A stretch of DNA of 64,000 nt from Phycisphaerales bacterium (GTDB lineage: Bacteria; Planctomycetota; Phycisphaerae; Phycisphaerales; UBA1924), in the NCBI GenBank assembly GCA_029260455.1, contig JAJDDF010000011.1:253130-317129 (forward strand). The letters run 5' to 3'. The translations under genes were made by a program, and so were the position numbers. The notes below the pieces were generated by a model. The model was not told the origin of the DNA and did no database searches. It saw nothing but the letters and a program-made list of their open reading frames with translations. Shown here in pieces: positions 42,081 to 51,052 of the stretch (position 1 is the first letter of the stretch; each line of letters begins with the position of its first letter).

Positions 42081-43228
42081 GGGGCCGACTCCGGGGGCAA
42101 GTGATGCGGGGGCTTATCGAGAAAGGATAACAGGGCATCGTGGGCGGCGCGTTCGAGGCGATTGGCGGCTTCGATTGCGTCGGCGGGCAGTGGGGCGTCG
42201 AAGGGAGCGCAGGGGTGGACCGCGTGGAAATTGGCGAGTTTCTCTCGTGCAATGTCCGGTGCGAGTTTGCCGGGCAGAGTGATGACGGGCGTTGGCGCTG
42301 CACATTCAGCGAGAGCAGTACAGGCTTTGGCGCAAAATGTTTGTGTATCGAGTGCGCCCTCACCGGTGAAGATGAGATCGGTGTGGGCGGAGCGCTGTTG
42401 GATATGAAGGGCGTCGAGGACATGGCGGGCACCGGGTTTGAGTTTTGCACCGATCCATGTTGCAAGCCCAAAGGCAAGCCCCCCGGCGGCACCCGCAAAG
42501 AGTGTGTCATCGAGGGTTGATTTTTCGACAAGGTTTGCCAGGCCCGCTTCGAGGTGTTCCACCCGCTCCCGTGTTGCGCCCTTTTGCGGGCCGTAGATGC
42601 GCGCGGCGCCGTGCTCGCCGACCAGCGGGTTGTCCACATCACAGGCGGCGATGATTGACATGCCTTCAAGTGGATTTGTCTTCGGGCGTACGATGCGCGC
42701 GATGCGGGTAAGGCTTGCGCCGATCGCGGGCAGTTGATTGTCGTCGGCATCGAGGAAGCGGTAGCCGAGGGCACTTGCCATGCCGATGCCGCCATCGATG
42801 GTGGCGCTCCCACCGAGTCCGACGGTGACGTTATTACACCCTTTGCGCGCGAGTTCGATGAGTAGCGTGCCGACACCGACGGTGGTGAGTTGTTCAGGAT
42901 TGCGTTTGTCATCGGGGACGAGTTGCAGCCCGATGATGTGCGCCGACTCGACGATTGCTTGCGTGTGTCCCGCACCAACGAAGCCGACCGGCACACGGGT
43001 TGGTTCGCCGAGTGCGTTGATAGCAGTGAGGTGTTCGATGCGCGCGCCGGTTGCTTGCGCCATGATGTCGAGAAAGCCTTCGCCGCCATCGGAGAGCGGG
43101 CAGAAATCGAGTTCGGGTGTGATGCCGCGCTCGGCGCATGCGGTGCGCACGCCGTGTGCGATGGCATGGGCCGCTTCGTGAGCGGTGAGGGTGCCCTTGT
43201 ACTTATCTGGTGCGATGAGGATGCGCAT
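42077..43228 (-). CDS. glycerate kinase (GlxK/GarK family)
   Basis: A 383-residue glycerate 2-kinase (phosphorylates D-glycerate with ATP). MRILIAPDKYKGTLTAHEAA is the hallmark N-terminus; CPLSDGGEGFLDIM, VESAHIIGLQLV, TTVGVGTLLIELARKGCNNV then TVGLGGSATIDGGIGMASAL, and DLIFTGEGALDTQT follow in the family order. The stop overlaps nuoI by ATGA. It could feed glycerate from glycolate or sugar-acid breakdown into glycolysis; a partner reductase is not adjacent. Confidence 0.95.
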   Translation of the reverse strand: MRILIAPDKYKGTLTAHEAAHAIAHGVRTACAERGITPELDFCPLSDGGEGFLDIMAQATGARIEHLTAINALGEPTRVPVGFVGAGHTQAIVESAHIIGLQLVPDDKRNPEQLTTVGVGTLLIELARKGCNNVTVGLGGSATIDGGIGMASALGYRFLDADDNQLPAIGASLTRIARIVRPKTNPLEGMSIIAACDVDNPLVGEHGAARIYGPQKGATRERVEHLEAGLANLVEKSTLDDTLFAGAAGGLAFGLATWIGAKLKPGARHVLDALHIQQRSAHTDLIFTGEGALDTQTFCAKACTALAECAAPTPVITLPGKLAPDIAREKLANFHAVHPCAPFDAPLPADAIEAANRLERAAHDALLSFLDKPPHHLPPESAP

Positions 43229-43270
43229 GTGACGAGTATTGTGGCGCAGGACAGAGTTTCATGCACATTG

Positions 43271-44458
43271 TTATGCGGATTCGCGCGGGGAGCGTCTGAG
43301 GATGCGTCCGACGAAGGCAGCTAATTTTTGAGGCCACTTCGGGTCCATGGTGGGGCGTTCAATTAGAGCAAAGAGTACTGCACTGACGGCGATCGCGGGC
43401 ACGGAAGCGATCAGGGTGTACCCCAATCGCCAATACCAAGTGGGACTGGGGTCGAACACTTTGAAGAATGGAATTCTGAATGCAGCGATTGTTGTGAAGT
43501 GCCAAAGATAAATGGTGTAGCACATGCCTCCCAAAATGACGATGGGCGTCGCCCGGAAGAAACGCCGAACGTATTTTGCGCGAAAGACGGCGACGTATCC
43601 AAGAAGAATGAGCCAGGGCGTGATGAGGATGGGATAGAAGTGCAGCGCCTTGAGGAAGAAGACACTCGAGAGCGCAGCGATTGCGATGACATCCCACACG
43701 ATGCGTGGACGTTCGTCATTTTTGAGCCATGTCAGGTAGAGATCGGCGAACAGGAGGCCGACGAGGAAATACGCCCCATGGTTGAGGATGGTTAAGCCAT
43801 TGATTGGTTTTTCAACGCCGAAGAGCCAAGAGAGTGCCAGAGCGCTCAGCGCCAAGATTGTGCGGCGCAGCATGGGACTCTTGACGGCGAAGACCCATGT
43901 GATGATTGGTGCGAGGAGATAAAACTGAATCTCGATTTCGAGAGACCATGCAACAATCGCGATTGAGCTGGCCTCGTTATAGATCGCGTTGTGCAGATAG
44001 GAACATGATGCGGCGTAATGGGTGAGGATGTCGGGGAGCGCCCCAGCTTCGTGCGCTATGGCGACGCGTTCAACCACCTCTTTGAGCATGAAGACAGAAA
44101 GGGCAAAAATGTATGGCGGCTCGAGGCGGGTGACACGTCGAATCAAGTATTTGCGAATGGGCGGCCGGCGATCACCAAAGAGGTGGTGGCGGGCAAAAGG
44201 GACCGCGAGGATGAATCCTGAGATGGCGAAAAAGAGCGGCACGCCGTATTCCCCAGTATCGAGCAGGCGGATGAGCCATGTATCGAGGGAGGTGCCGTCT
44301 GTGGCACTGTCTGTGTAGTAGCCAAAGTTTGCCGCAGCGTGAAAAAAGACAACGGACATGATCGCGATAGATCGCAACCCATCGATCTCGGGAATGAGCT
44401 TCCCCCCCGATGTGCGGCGGGAGAGAAACCTGGTCAGGATATGTGCGAGCGATTTCAT
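43271..44458 (-). CDS. acyltransferase family 3 membrane protein (OafA/YrhL-like)
   Basis: A 395-residue integral membrane O-acyltransferase. PEIDGLRSIAIMSVVFFHAA carries the family Arg and the catalytic His of helix 1; GVPLFFAISGFILAVPFARH follows, then RYLIRRVTRLEPPYIFALSV-like text (KYLIRRVTRLEPPYIFAL) and AWSLEIEIQFYLLAPI with the conserved E...Y. About ten hydrophobic helices. It would O-acetylate or acylate a surface glycan or lipid. ATG 44458 is chosen because the upstream open frame is not protein-like. Divergent from the RdgC-like gene, with a 184-base spacer. Confidence 0.92.
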   Translation of the reverse strand: MKSLAHILTRFLSRRTSGGKLIPEIDGLRSIAIMSVVFFHAAANFGYYTDSATDGTSLDTWLIRLLDTGEYGVPLFFAISGFILAVPFARHHLFGDRRPPIRKYLIRRVTRLEPPYIFALSVFMLKEVVERVAIAHEAGALPDILTHYAASCSYLHNAIYNEASSIAIVAWSLEIEIQFYLLAPIITWVFAVKSPMLRRTILALSALALSWLFGVEKPINGLTILNHGAYFLVGLLFADLYLTWLKNDERPRIVWDVIAIAALSSVFFLKALHFYPILITPWLILLGYVAVFRAKYVRRFFRATPIVILGGMCYTIYLWHFTTIAAFRIPFFKVFDPSPTWYWRLGYTLIASVPAIAVSAVLFALIERPTMDPKWPQKLAAFVGRILRRSPRESA

Positions 44459-44642
44459 AGCGGCACCCACAGAGTAGCAAGGGGGGTTGGTATTCGGTGA
44501 AAGCGCATCGTGACGACTGACGCGTGAATCTGCACATCCTGTCGGTTGCTGACGGATTATGTCGGTGGGTGTTGCAACGCTTCCGAGCGCGAGACCATCC
44601 TGTAGCGTTGGAGTCAGAAGCAAGACGCAGGAGGCAACAGCA

Positions 44643-45989
44643 ATGGCATTCATGCATGGGCGGGTGGGGTTTGTTCGGTTGGCGGTGACGGGCGACGGTG
44701 ATGATGCACCGAAGCGCGTCGATGAAGCGCTGCTCGCACAGCTTGGTGAGCATGTCTTTCAAGAGACCAATGTTGGCGTGCCGCTGGCGATTGAATCGGG
44801 GTTTACGGCTGGTGAACATCTGTATGACAGTTCATTCACACTTGAGAAGAATGCGCTGATGGATGGCAACGTGGCGTGGTGTGGTGTGCGCATCGATACC
44901 AATGCGCCGCCTGCGGAAATTCGCCGGGCCTTGCGGGCGCAGCATGAAGCGGCGCTGCGCAAGGACAGTGGGCGAGAAAGACTAAATAAGGCTCAGCGCG
45001 CCGAAGCCCGCGATATGGCAGAGCAGGCGCTGGCATCGCAACTTGCGGATGGTCGCTATCGGCGCTCGGCGCATGCGGAACTATTGTGGCAGATGAATGA
45101 TGGTGTGCTTCTGTGCAGCGCAACGGCAGGCAAGACGATCGAGGCGCTGTGCGCACGGTTTCGCGAGGTTTTTCAGGGCGAAGGTCTGTCACTCAAGCCC
45201 ATGAGCGCGGGATTACTTGCAGCGAATATGCTTTCCAAGCGCGGGCGCACTCGCGAGTTTGAAGACATCAAGCCCTCGATGTTTACGCAGGCACCAATGG
45301 GTGGGCGGCAAACACACGATGATGATGAAAGTGCGCCGATGCATGATGCGAATACTCCCGGCGTGCCGTGGGCGCACGCGGGGGGTGAACCGAGTGATTT
45401 TCTTGGCAATGAACTATTGATCTGGATGTGGCATCGGTGCGAGACCGGCGCGCCGGAGGTTGCAGTGCGCGTGCCGGATTGGGCGGGTGGCGGCGAAGCG
45501 CGGGTGGCGCTGGCGCTTGATCGGTCGCTTGATACATCGTGCGCGTGGGGCATCACGGGGTCGCAATCGTTGCGTGGTGATGCGGGCGGCGTTGCGCCGA
45601 TTCGACTCGCCGAAGCGAAGGAGGCGCTTGCGGGGGGCAAGTGGCCGCGCAAGACCGGGCTCATTCTCGCAGAAGCTGATGGCGATGGCGGCGTGTGGAC
45701 ACTCAACTTTGCAGGCGACAAGTGGCAGGTGTCGGGTGCCGCCCAGCCCAACCCGGATGAAGCATTTGAGACCGAGGTGCAGGAACGCACCTGGCGTGCG
45801 GCGCAGGCGCTTCGGCTTGCGGGATTGCTAGAGGGCATCTTTGATGCGTTTCTTGATGAGCGCACGAGTTCGCGCTGGCCGGCGACACGTGAGGCGATCA
45901 AGGGCTGGATCGCGGGGCGGGGCGCTGTGCCTCGCAAGCAATCGGTGATGGTTGAGGCGAAGCCGGAAGTGGTTGAGGTGGTGGGCTAA
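44643..45989 (+). CDS. RdgC-like protein (tentative)
   Basis: A 448-residue soluble protein. The parts AELLWQMNDGVLLCSATAGK, then TIEALCARFREVFQGEGLSL, and FLGNELLIWMWHRCET resemble segments of RdgC-type proteins, which bind DNA as a ring and modulate RecA. It is longer than enterobacterial RdgC (about 300 residues) and has a variable middle part. ATG 44643 follows the strong site AGGAGGCAACAGCA. The C-terminus ends in a Val/Glu-rich tail. A weak assignment; a hypothetical protein with a related fold is the alternative. Confidence 0.5.
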   Translation: MAFMHGRVGFVRLAVTGDGDDAPKRVDEALLAQLGEHVFQETNVGVPLAIESGFTAGEHLYDSSFTLEKNALMDGNVAWCGVRIDTNAPPAEIRRALRAQHEAALRKDSGRERLNKAQRAEARDMAEQALASQLADGRYRRSAHAELLWQMNDGVLLCSATAGKTIEALCARFREVFQGEGLSLKPMSAGLLAANMLSKRGRTREFEDIKPSMFTQAPMGGRQTHDDDESAPMHDANTPGVPWAHAGGEPSDFLGNELLIWMWHRCETGAPEVAVRVPDWAGGGEARVALALDRSLDTSCAWGITGSQSLRGDAGGVAPIRLAEAKEALAGGKWPRKTGLILAEADGDGGVWTLNFAGDKWQVSGAAQPNPDEAFETEVQERTWRAAQALRLAGLLEGIFDAFLDERTSSRWPATREAIKGWIAGRGAVPRKQSVMVEAKPEVVEVVG

Positions 45990-45997
45990 GATAGGCT

Positions 45998-46702
45998 GTG
46001 GTTGAGAACGAACGCGATGTCGTTGTGAAGGTGCGGTTTATCGGTACGTTTGTCGTTGCCAGCACTTACCTTGTCGCGGTACTCGTGAATCCGGCCTGGA
46101 GCACGGCGCTCAGTGGAGGCGCGTACGGCACGTCATCTTCCGGCGGCGTGCATGCCCTTGTTCTCCCGTTCGCGATCTTTTGCATCGCACAAGTGCAGAT
46201 TGGCTGGACCCGGTTGCCGAGCACTTCGCAACTTTCCATCGTCTTGGTAGCTGTTTGGCCGATCCTTGGCCTCATTGTTATGCACTTCCTACCGATCGAT
46301 AAGGACCAGCTGGGAATCGCCTTTATTGCGACGCTTCTTGCGTTTGGTAGTGGCATTGTTGCTGCGATCATTGAAGCGGTGGCAGCAAGAAGACGGAAGG
46401 GGTGGGCCTGCGCGGTTGCGCTCATGGCGCTTTGGGTTGCATCAATTGCAGCAACTCATCGAATGATCTTTGAATCCGGTTGGCTTCTGGAAGTCGAATT
46501 TGCAGGGACGCTCGTCTTGGGGCTTGTCTTGGTCGTCGAAACCATCGTGCTGCACAAACGATTTGATTGGCGCGCTCAGCGGCTTAACATGCACCAATGC
46601 CCAGAGTGCGGATACCCGCTTGAGGGACTGCCTCGGCTGATGTGTCCCGAATGCGGTTGGTCGGCCACAGACGTGAAACCTGGCCGCATCTCCCCGGAAT
46701 AA
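45998..46702 (+). CDS. membrane protein with C-terminal CPxCG zinc ribbon
   Basis: A 234-residue protein with about six membrane helices (VVASTYLVAVLVNPAW; ALVLPFAIFCIAQVQIGW; LSIVLVAVWPILGLIVMHFL; LGIAFIATLLAFGSGIVAAI and others) and a C-terminal cytoplasmic zinc ribbon: HQCPECGYPLEGLPRLMCPE then CGW. The start is GTG 45998, eight bases after the RdgC-like stop. The ribbon type matches those at 22263, 23082, 52094, 52917 and 53384. Function unknown. Confidence 0.75.
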   Translation: MVENERDVVVKVRFIGTFVVASTYLVAVLVNPAWSTALSGGAYGTSSSGGVHALVLPFAIFCIAQVQIGWTRLPSTSQLSIVLVAVWPILGLIVMHFLPIDKDQLGIAFIATLLAFGSGIVAAIIEAVAARRRKGWACAVALMALWVASIAATHRMIFESGWLLEVEFAGTLVLGLVLVVETIVLHKRFDWRAQRLNMHQCPECGYPLEGLPRLMCPECGWSATDVKPGRISPE

Positions 46703-46737
46703 CCATCATCGCGGGAATGATCCCGCAGCAAGGGGGA

Positions 46738-47115
46738 ATGATGCGCACGAAACGAGTTCTCATATTGGCAGCAGCGGGCGTGATCGGGGCAACAATGGCG
46801 ATGCCCATGGCGGGGTGCCTGGTGTCGGGATCGGGGACGACGAGCTTCTCGGGGCCGATCGTCAAGAAAACCACCCTCGAGGTCATTCGTGACGAGGCGA
46901 TGAGCCAGGATCAGGTGATCGAGATGCTCGGCGTGCCGACCAGCACGGTGACGACCGGCACGGGCGAGATTTACGCGTATGCCTCTGAGAAGGTCAGCAG
47001 ATCATCGGGGGCGGTATTCCTGTTGTTCTCCGGGTCGTCGAAGCACACGCAACGTTCGGTGGCGTACATTAAGTTCGAGGAAGGCCGCGCTGTGAAGATT
47101 TGGACGGAGAGCTGA
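46738..47115 (+). CDS. BamE/SmpA-like lipoprotein
   Basis: A 125-residue lipoprotein. Signal sequence with lipobox: MAMPMAGC, Cys being the lipidated residue. The mature part has SQDQVIEMLGVPTST (the 'vi..lG.P' helix of SmpA/OmlA proteins), EIYAYASEK and RSVAYIKFEEGRAVKIWTES, which fit the small alpha-beta fold. In other bacteria BamE-like proteins assist outer-membrane protein assembly; many have other roles. Two adjacent ATGs (46738 and 46741) follow AGGGGGA. It converges with the SDR gene. Confidence 0.78.
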   Translation: MMRTKRVLILAAAGVIGATMAMPMAGCLVSGSGTTSFSGPIVKKTTLEVIRDEAMSQDQVIEMLGVPTSTVTTGTGEIYAYASEKVSRSSGAVFLLFSGSSKHTQRSVAYIKFEEGRAVKIWTES

Positions 47116-47124
47116 TGGGCTTCG

Positions 47125-47925
47125 TTACTCAGATACCTTGATCTGCACGCCCGCCTCTGCGCGGGAGATGAAGATAGTGCGGCCATTGTCATCGGGGCGA
47201 ACACCCGCGATGCAGTCTGCGATCAGTCGGCCGACATCATCGGGGGCAAGGCACGCGCTCTTTGGAATATCACTTTCGGAAAACAATGCGCGCAACATAG
47301 GTGTTTCAACGGCGGCGGGCGCGACAGCGAAAGCCCGGATGCCATGCTGCTCGCCTTCTTTGACGGCGCTGCGAATGAAACTGTTGAGCGCAGCTTTTGC
47401 GGCGGCGTAGGCAAAGAAGCCCTCGAAGGGATCGGCGCTGGCCATTGATGAAACGCCCACGATGCACCCGCCACCTTGTGAGATGAACGTTGGCCATGCC
47501 GCGCGGATGGTTGCTGCAGGAGCGTATGTGTTGACAGCAAAGGTGCGTTGCAACATTGCGTCATCGGTGGTGTCAATCGAGGCAAGTGGGGCATCACCAG
47601 CGCTCAAGACGATGGCATCAATGCGGCCAAAGGTGTCGAGTGCGCTTCGGAAAAGTGTTTCTGATGCACCGGGTTCTGCAAGGTCCGCACGGAGGGCGGC
47701 GAAGCGTGTGCCACCGGGTTCGTTGCCCTGCATGCCGGTGATTGTGTGAAGCGTTGCCATCGCGTTGGCGAGCTTTTGGGATGTGCGCCCGACGATCCCG
47801 ACGCGAAAGCCGCGTTCGGCAAGTCGGCGAGCGGCGGCGAGACCAATGCCCGAGGAGCCGCCTGTGACGAGCGCGACGGGAACATGTCCCTGGGGCGTGA
47901 GCATGGGGGCGGGTGTGTCGGGCAT
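47125..47925 (-). CDS. short-chain dehydrogenase/reductase (SDR)
   Basis: A 266-residue classical SDR. ALVTGGSSGIGLAAARRLAE is the TGxxxGIG cofactor motif; IVLSAGDAP stands for the NNAG loop (Asn replaced by SAG); Ser is in IVGVSSMASADPF and the YxxxK pair in FFAYAAAKAALNSFIRS. Substrate is unknown. Preference for NADP is suggested by the Arg following the first strand (GIVGRTSQKL). It stands alone between convergent and divergent neighbours. Confidence 0.93.
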   Translation of the reverse strand: MPDTPAPMLTPQGHVPVALVTGGSSGIGLAAARRLAERGFRVGIVGRTSQKLANAMATLHTITGMQGNEPGGTRFAALRADLAEPGASETLFRSALDTFGRIDAIVLSAGDAPLASIDTTDDAMLQRTFAVNTYAPAATIRAAWPTFISQGGGCIVGVSSMASADPFEGFFAYAAAKAALNSFIRSAVKEGEQHGIRAFAVAPAAVETPMLRALFSESDIPKSACLAPDDVGRLIADCIAGVRPDDNGRTIFISRAEAGVQIKVSE

Positions 47926-48110
47926 GGCGAACAGGGTAGGCTATCAGCATGTCGAGAGTTCGAATCGCCATTTTCCAAGCCGATAACGACGGTGGTGAAC
48001 GCAATGCATGGCGGGATTCACCGGATGCATCGCGGTTGCAAGGCGCATCGGTCCGAATTGTTCAATAGCAAGAACGCTGGAGTGATCGGTCTGATCACAG
48101 GAGGATCGCG

Positions 48111-49700
48111 GTGACAGCAGTGGCAGACACACAAGCATCGGCGGTGTTGTTCAACGAGCACAATCGTCCGTGGCGACCGACATTGACCAAGATCGTGGCA
48201 ACGGTTGGCCCGGCGACGAGTCATCCGGATGTTGTGCAGAAATTGATTGAGAGCGGCGCGACCATTTTTCGTTTCAATTTTTCACATGGCTCATTTGATG
48301 ATCATGCCCTTCGGTTGCAAGTGATTCGTGATGTATCGGTGCGGTTGCGTGTTCCAGTAGCGGTGCTAGGGGATTTGTGTGGGCCGAAGATTCGCCTAGG
48401 CAAAGTGCCGAAAGCAGGCATTACGCTGCGCACGGGGCAGGAAGTTGTGATTCGCCCCGACGCAGAGGCGTGTGTTGATGGACCTATCCCAGTGCTCGCG
48501 GCGACATATCCAAACGTGGCAACGGATGTTGAGCCGGGGCATCGTGTGCTGATTAATGATGGCAGCGTACGGATGCTGTGTATCGAGAAATCTGATGATG
48601 AACATGATCGGTATGCATCGTGCCGCGTCACGATGGGCGGTACCGTCACGACGGGCAAGGGCATCAACTTGCCTGATTCCAAACTCAAGATTGCATCATT
48701 GACCGAGCATGATTGGCGCTGCGTGGATTGGGCGGTTGAGAATAGCCTTGATTTTCTGGCCCTTTCGTTTGTTCGTCATGCAGATGATGTGCGATTGTTG
48801 CGCCGGCGATTGGACACTGTGTGCACCGGCGAGACGTGCGGTACGGGGCTGTACGCCACTGGTTTTGCGCCGACGATTCCGATTATTGCGAAGATCGAAA
48901 CGCCGCAGGCCGTGAAAGATATTGATGAAATCATTGATGTTTCAGATGGCATCATGGTGGCGCGCGGCGATCTTGGCGTGGAGATGGATCTTGCGCATGT
49001 GCCAGTGATTCAGAAGAAGCTTGTGAAAGCGGCGCATGCACTCGGTCGCCCGTGCATTGTTGCGACACAAATGCTTGAATCAATGATCGAAAACCAAACG
49101 GCAACTCGAGCGGAAGTGTCAGATGTTGCCAACGCGATTCTCGACGGCGCAGATGCGGTGATGTTGAGCGCGGAGACTGCAGTTGGGCGCAACCCTGATC
49201 TTGCAGTTGAAACAATGCGCCGGGTTGCGGAGGCAACTGAGCAAGCGATTCGTGACAATCCCGATGAAACACTTGCGAGTCGATTATTGCTTGACCCGCA
49301 CCGGACGATGCCGGCGCTTGCGTACGGCGCATGGCATATGGCGCGTGACATCAGTGCCACGTTGATTTGCGTGTGGTCGCAGACGGGTGGCATGGCGCGC
49401 CACCTGAGTCAGAATGGTTTTCGTGTTCCGATTTTGTCATTTACAAGTGATGAAAAGGCGGCGCGTCGGATGTGCTTGCTCTACGGCGTTTTTCCTGTGC
49501 ACTGCACCAGAGCACCGGAGCATCGCTCGGACTTCGCATCGATGGCGGACAAACTCATTCTCGAACGCGGGCTTGCGAACGTGGGCGATCCGATGATCTA
49601 TCTTGCGGGAAAGCCACTTGAAAAACCGGGAGTGGTGAACACCGTTGCCATTCGTTTTGCAGGTGAGTTTTCCGGTACAAAAAATCCCATCGTTGATTGA
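48111..49700 (+). CDS. pyk: pyruvate kinase
   Basis: Glycolytic enzyme converting phosphoenolpyruvate and ADP to pyruvate and ATP. TKIVATVGPATSHPDVVQKL, then FRFNFSHGSFDDH, IIAKIETPQAVKDIDEII, MVARGDLGVEMDLAHVPVIQ, RPCIVATQMLESMIENQTAT and DAVMLSAETAVGRNP follow in order; the C-terminal domain is present. At 529 residues it is a little longer than usual (470-500). The start is GTG 48111, preceded by AGGAGG. cinA starts two bases after its stop. Confidence 0.97.
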   Translation: MTAVADTQASAVLFNEHNRPWRPTLTKIVATVGPATSHPDVVQKLIESGATIFRFNFSHGSFDDHALRLQVIRDVSVRLRVPVAVLGDLCGPKIRLGKVPKAGITLRTGQEVVIRPDAEACVDGPIPVLAATYPNVATDVEPGHRVLINDGSVRMLCIEKSDDEHDRYASCRVTMGGTVTTGKGINLPDSKLKIASLTEHDWRCVDWAVENSLDFLALSFVRHADDVRLLRRRLDTVCTGETCGTGLYATGFAPTIPIIAKIETPQAVKDIDEIIDVSDGIMVARGDLGVEMDLAHVPVIQKKLVKAAHALGRPCIVATQMLESMIENQTATRAEVSDVANAILDGADAVMLSAETAVGRNPDLAVETMRRVAEATEQAIRDNPDETLASRLLLDPHRTMPALAYGAWHMARDISATLICVWSQTGGMARHLSQNGFRVPILSFTSDEKAARRMCLLYGVFPVHCTRAPEHRSDFASMADKLILERGLANVGDPMIYLAGKPLEKPGVVNTVAIRFAGEFSGTKNPIVD

Positions 49701-49702
49701 TC

Positions 49703-51040
49703 ATGACAGAGTTGCACGAGCGCGGGGCGATTATTGCGATTGGTGACGAGCTTGCGATTGGGCAATCGCTTGACACGAACTCGCGGTGGCTTGCAAATCA
49801 GTTGACTGCTGCGGGTGCGCATGTCATTGAACACGTGACTGCGCCGGATGATGCGCAGGCCATGCTTGGTGCATTGCAACGACTTGCACAAGTTGCCGAC
49901 GTGATCATTGCAACGGGCGGGCTAGGGCCCACGGCGGATGATTTGTCACGTGAAGTTATGGCGATATTCCTTGGTGAAGGCCTCGTGCGCGATGAAGAGG
50001 CACATCGTGATCTCGTAGAGATGTTTCGCACACGCGGGCGCGAACTGACTGATGCCAATGCGATGCAGGCATTGCGCCCCGCATCGGCGCGTTGTCTTGC
50101 TAATGCATATGGCACTGCTCCGGGTTTGCATGCGGTCTTTCCGTGTGAGAATCGGTCAGTTGATGTTTTTTTCCTCCCCGGACCGCCGCACGAAAACCAA
50201 TCGATGTTTGAGCGGTTCGTCGTGCCGGCATTGCGCACTTCGAGCAATCGAATCATTCGCACGCGCGTGATTCATCACTATGGCCCTGCTGAAAGTGACG
50301 CTGCGCGCGAGCTTGGGGCATTGCTTGATCGCGACCGCAATCCACTGGTTGGCATTACTGCAAGCGATGGTGTGATTTCACTTCGCATTCGCTATGAAGG
50401 TTCATCGGCAGATGCTGAGCGATTGATTGAGGTGGCCGATGCGGCGGCATTGGATGTCCTAGCATCGCACCGATTTGCTGTTGTTGATGAGCCGGGGTCT
50501 GAGGCTGCGCTGCCGTTGTTTGCTGCATTGGTTGGTGCATTGAAGCAACAACAAGGCATGCTTGTTACGGCGGAATCCTGCACGGGCGGCATGTTTGGTG
50601 AATTGATCACGGGCATTGCCGGTGCTTCTGATGTCTTTGCTGGCGGGTGGGTGACGTATTCCAACGCAATGAAGCACCATGCGCTTCGTGTTCCTACTGA
50701 GGTCATTGACACGTACGGCGCCGTGAGCATCGAGACTGCAAAGGCGATGGCATCAGGCGCGCTGCGCGCAAGTGAAGGTGCAACACATGCACTTGCGATC
50801 ACGGGCATTGCAGGGCCGGGCGGCGGCACGGATGACAAACCAGTCGGCACTGTGTGCATTGCGCGGGCGTCATTGCGAGATGAGATAGATGCCCGCCGAT
50901 TTGTTTTTTTGGGTGATCGTGCGACAGTCCGTCGGCGCAGCTGCACAACTGCTGCGGCGATGCTGTTGTTTCATGTGTTGGAACGAAACATGCCGCGATT
51001 GCTGTGGCAAATCGATGACGACGGCTCGCCAATGGGATGA
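49703..51040 (+). CDS. cinA: CinA family protein (MoCF-like and nicotinamide-nucleotide amidase domains)
   Basis: A 445-residue protein with two domains. The N-terminal domain (AIIAIGDELAIGQSLDTNSR; IIATGGLGPTADDLSREVMA; VFFLPGPPHENQSMFE) is MoCF/COG1058-like and may act as an ADP-ribose pyrophosphatase. The C-terminal domain (MLVTAESCTGGMFGELITGI; GGWVTYSNAMKHHALRVP; AITGIAGPGGGTDDKPVGTV) is the NMN deamidase fold with the conserved S-C-T-G-G. Together they recycle pyridine nucleotides. Overlap is close to pyk, so cotranscription is likely. Converges on the fur-like gene. Confidence 0.93.
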   Translation: MTELHERGAIIAIGDELAIGQSLDTNSRWLANQLTAAGAHVIEHVTAPDDAQAMLGALQRLAQVADVIIATGGLGPTADDLSREVMAIFLGEGLVRDEEAHRDLVEMFRTRGRELTDANAMQALRPASARCLANAYGTAPGLHAVFPCENRSVDVFFLPGPPHENQSMFERFVVPALRTSSNRIIRTRVIHHYGPAESDAARELGALLDRDRNPLVGITASDGVISLRIRYEGSSADAERLIEVADAAALDVLASHRFAVVDEPGSEAALPLFAALVGALKQQQGMLVTAESCTGGMFGELITGIAGASDVFAGGWVTYSNAMKHHALRVPTEVIDTYGAVSIETAKAMASGALRASEGATHALAITGIAGPGGGTDDKPVGTVCIARASLRDEIDARRFVFLGDRATVRRRSCTTAAAMLLFHVLERNMPRLLWQIDDDGSPMG

Positions 51041-51052
51041 TCGTGATCGTTG

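Noticed and set aside
47926-48110. Possible small gene between the SDR and pyk genes
   Set aside because: Open frames here are shadows of the SDR gene or lack ribosome-binding sites. The only clear signal is the AGGAGG for the pyk GTG start.
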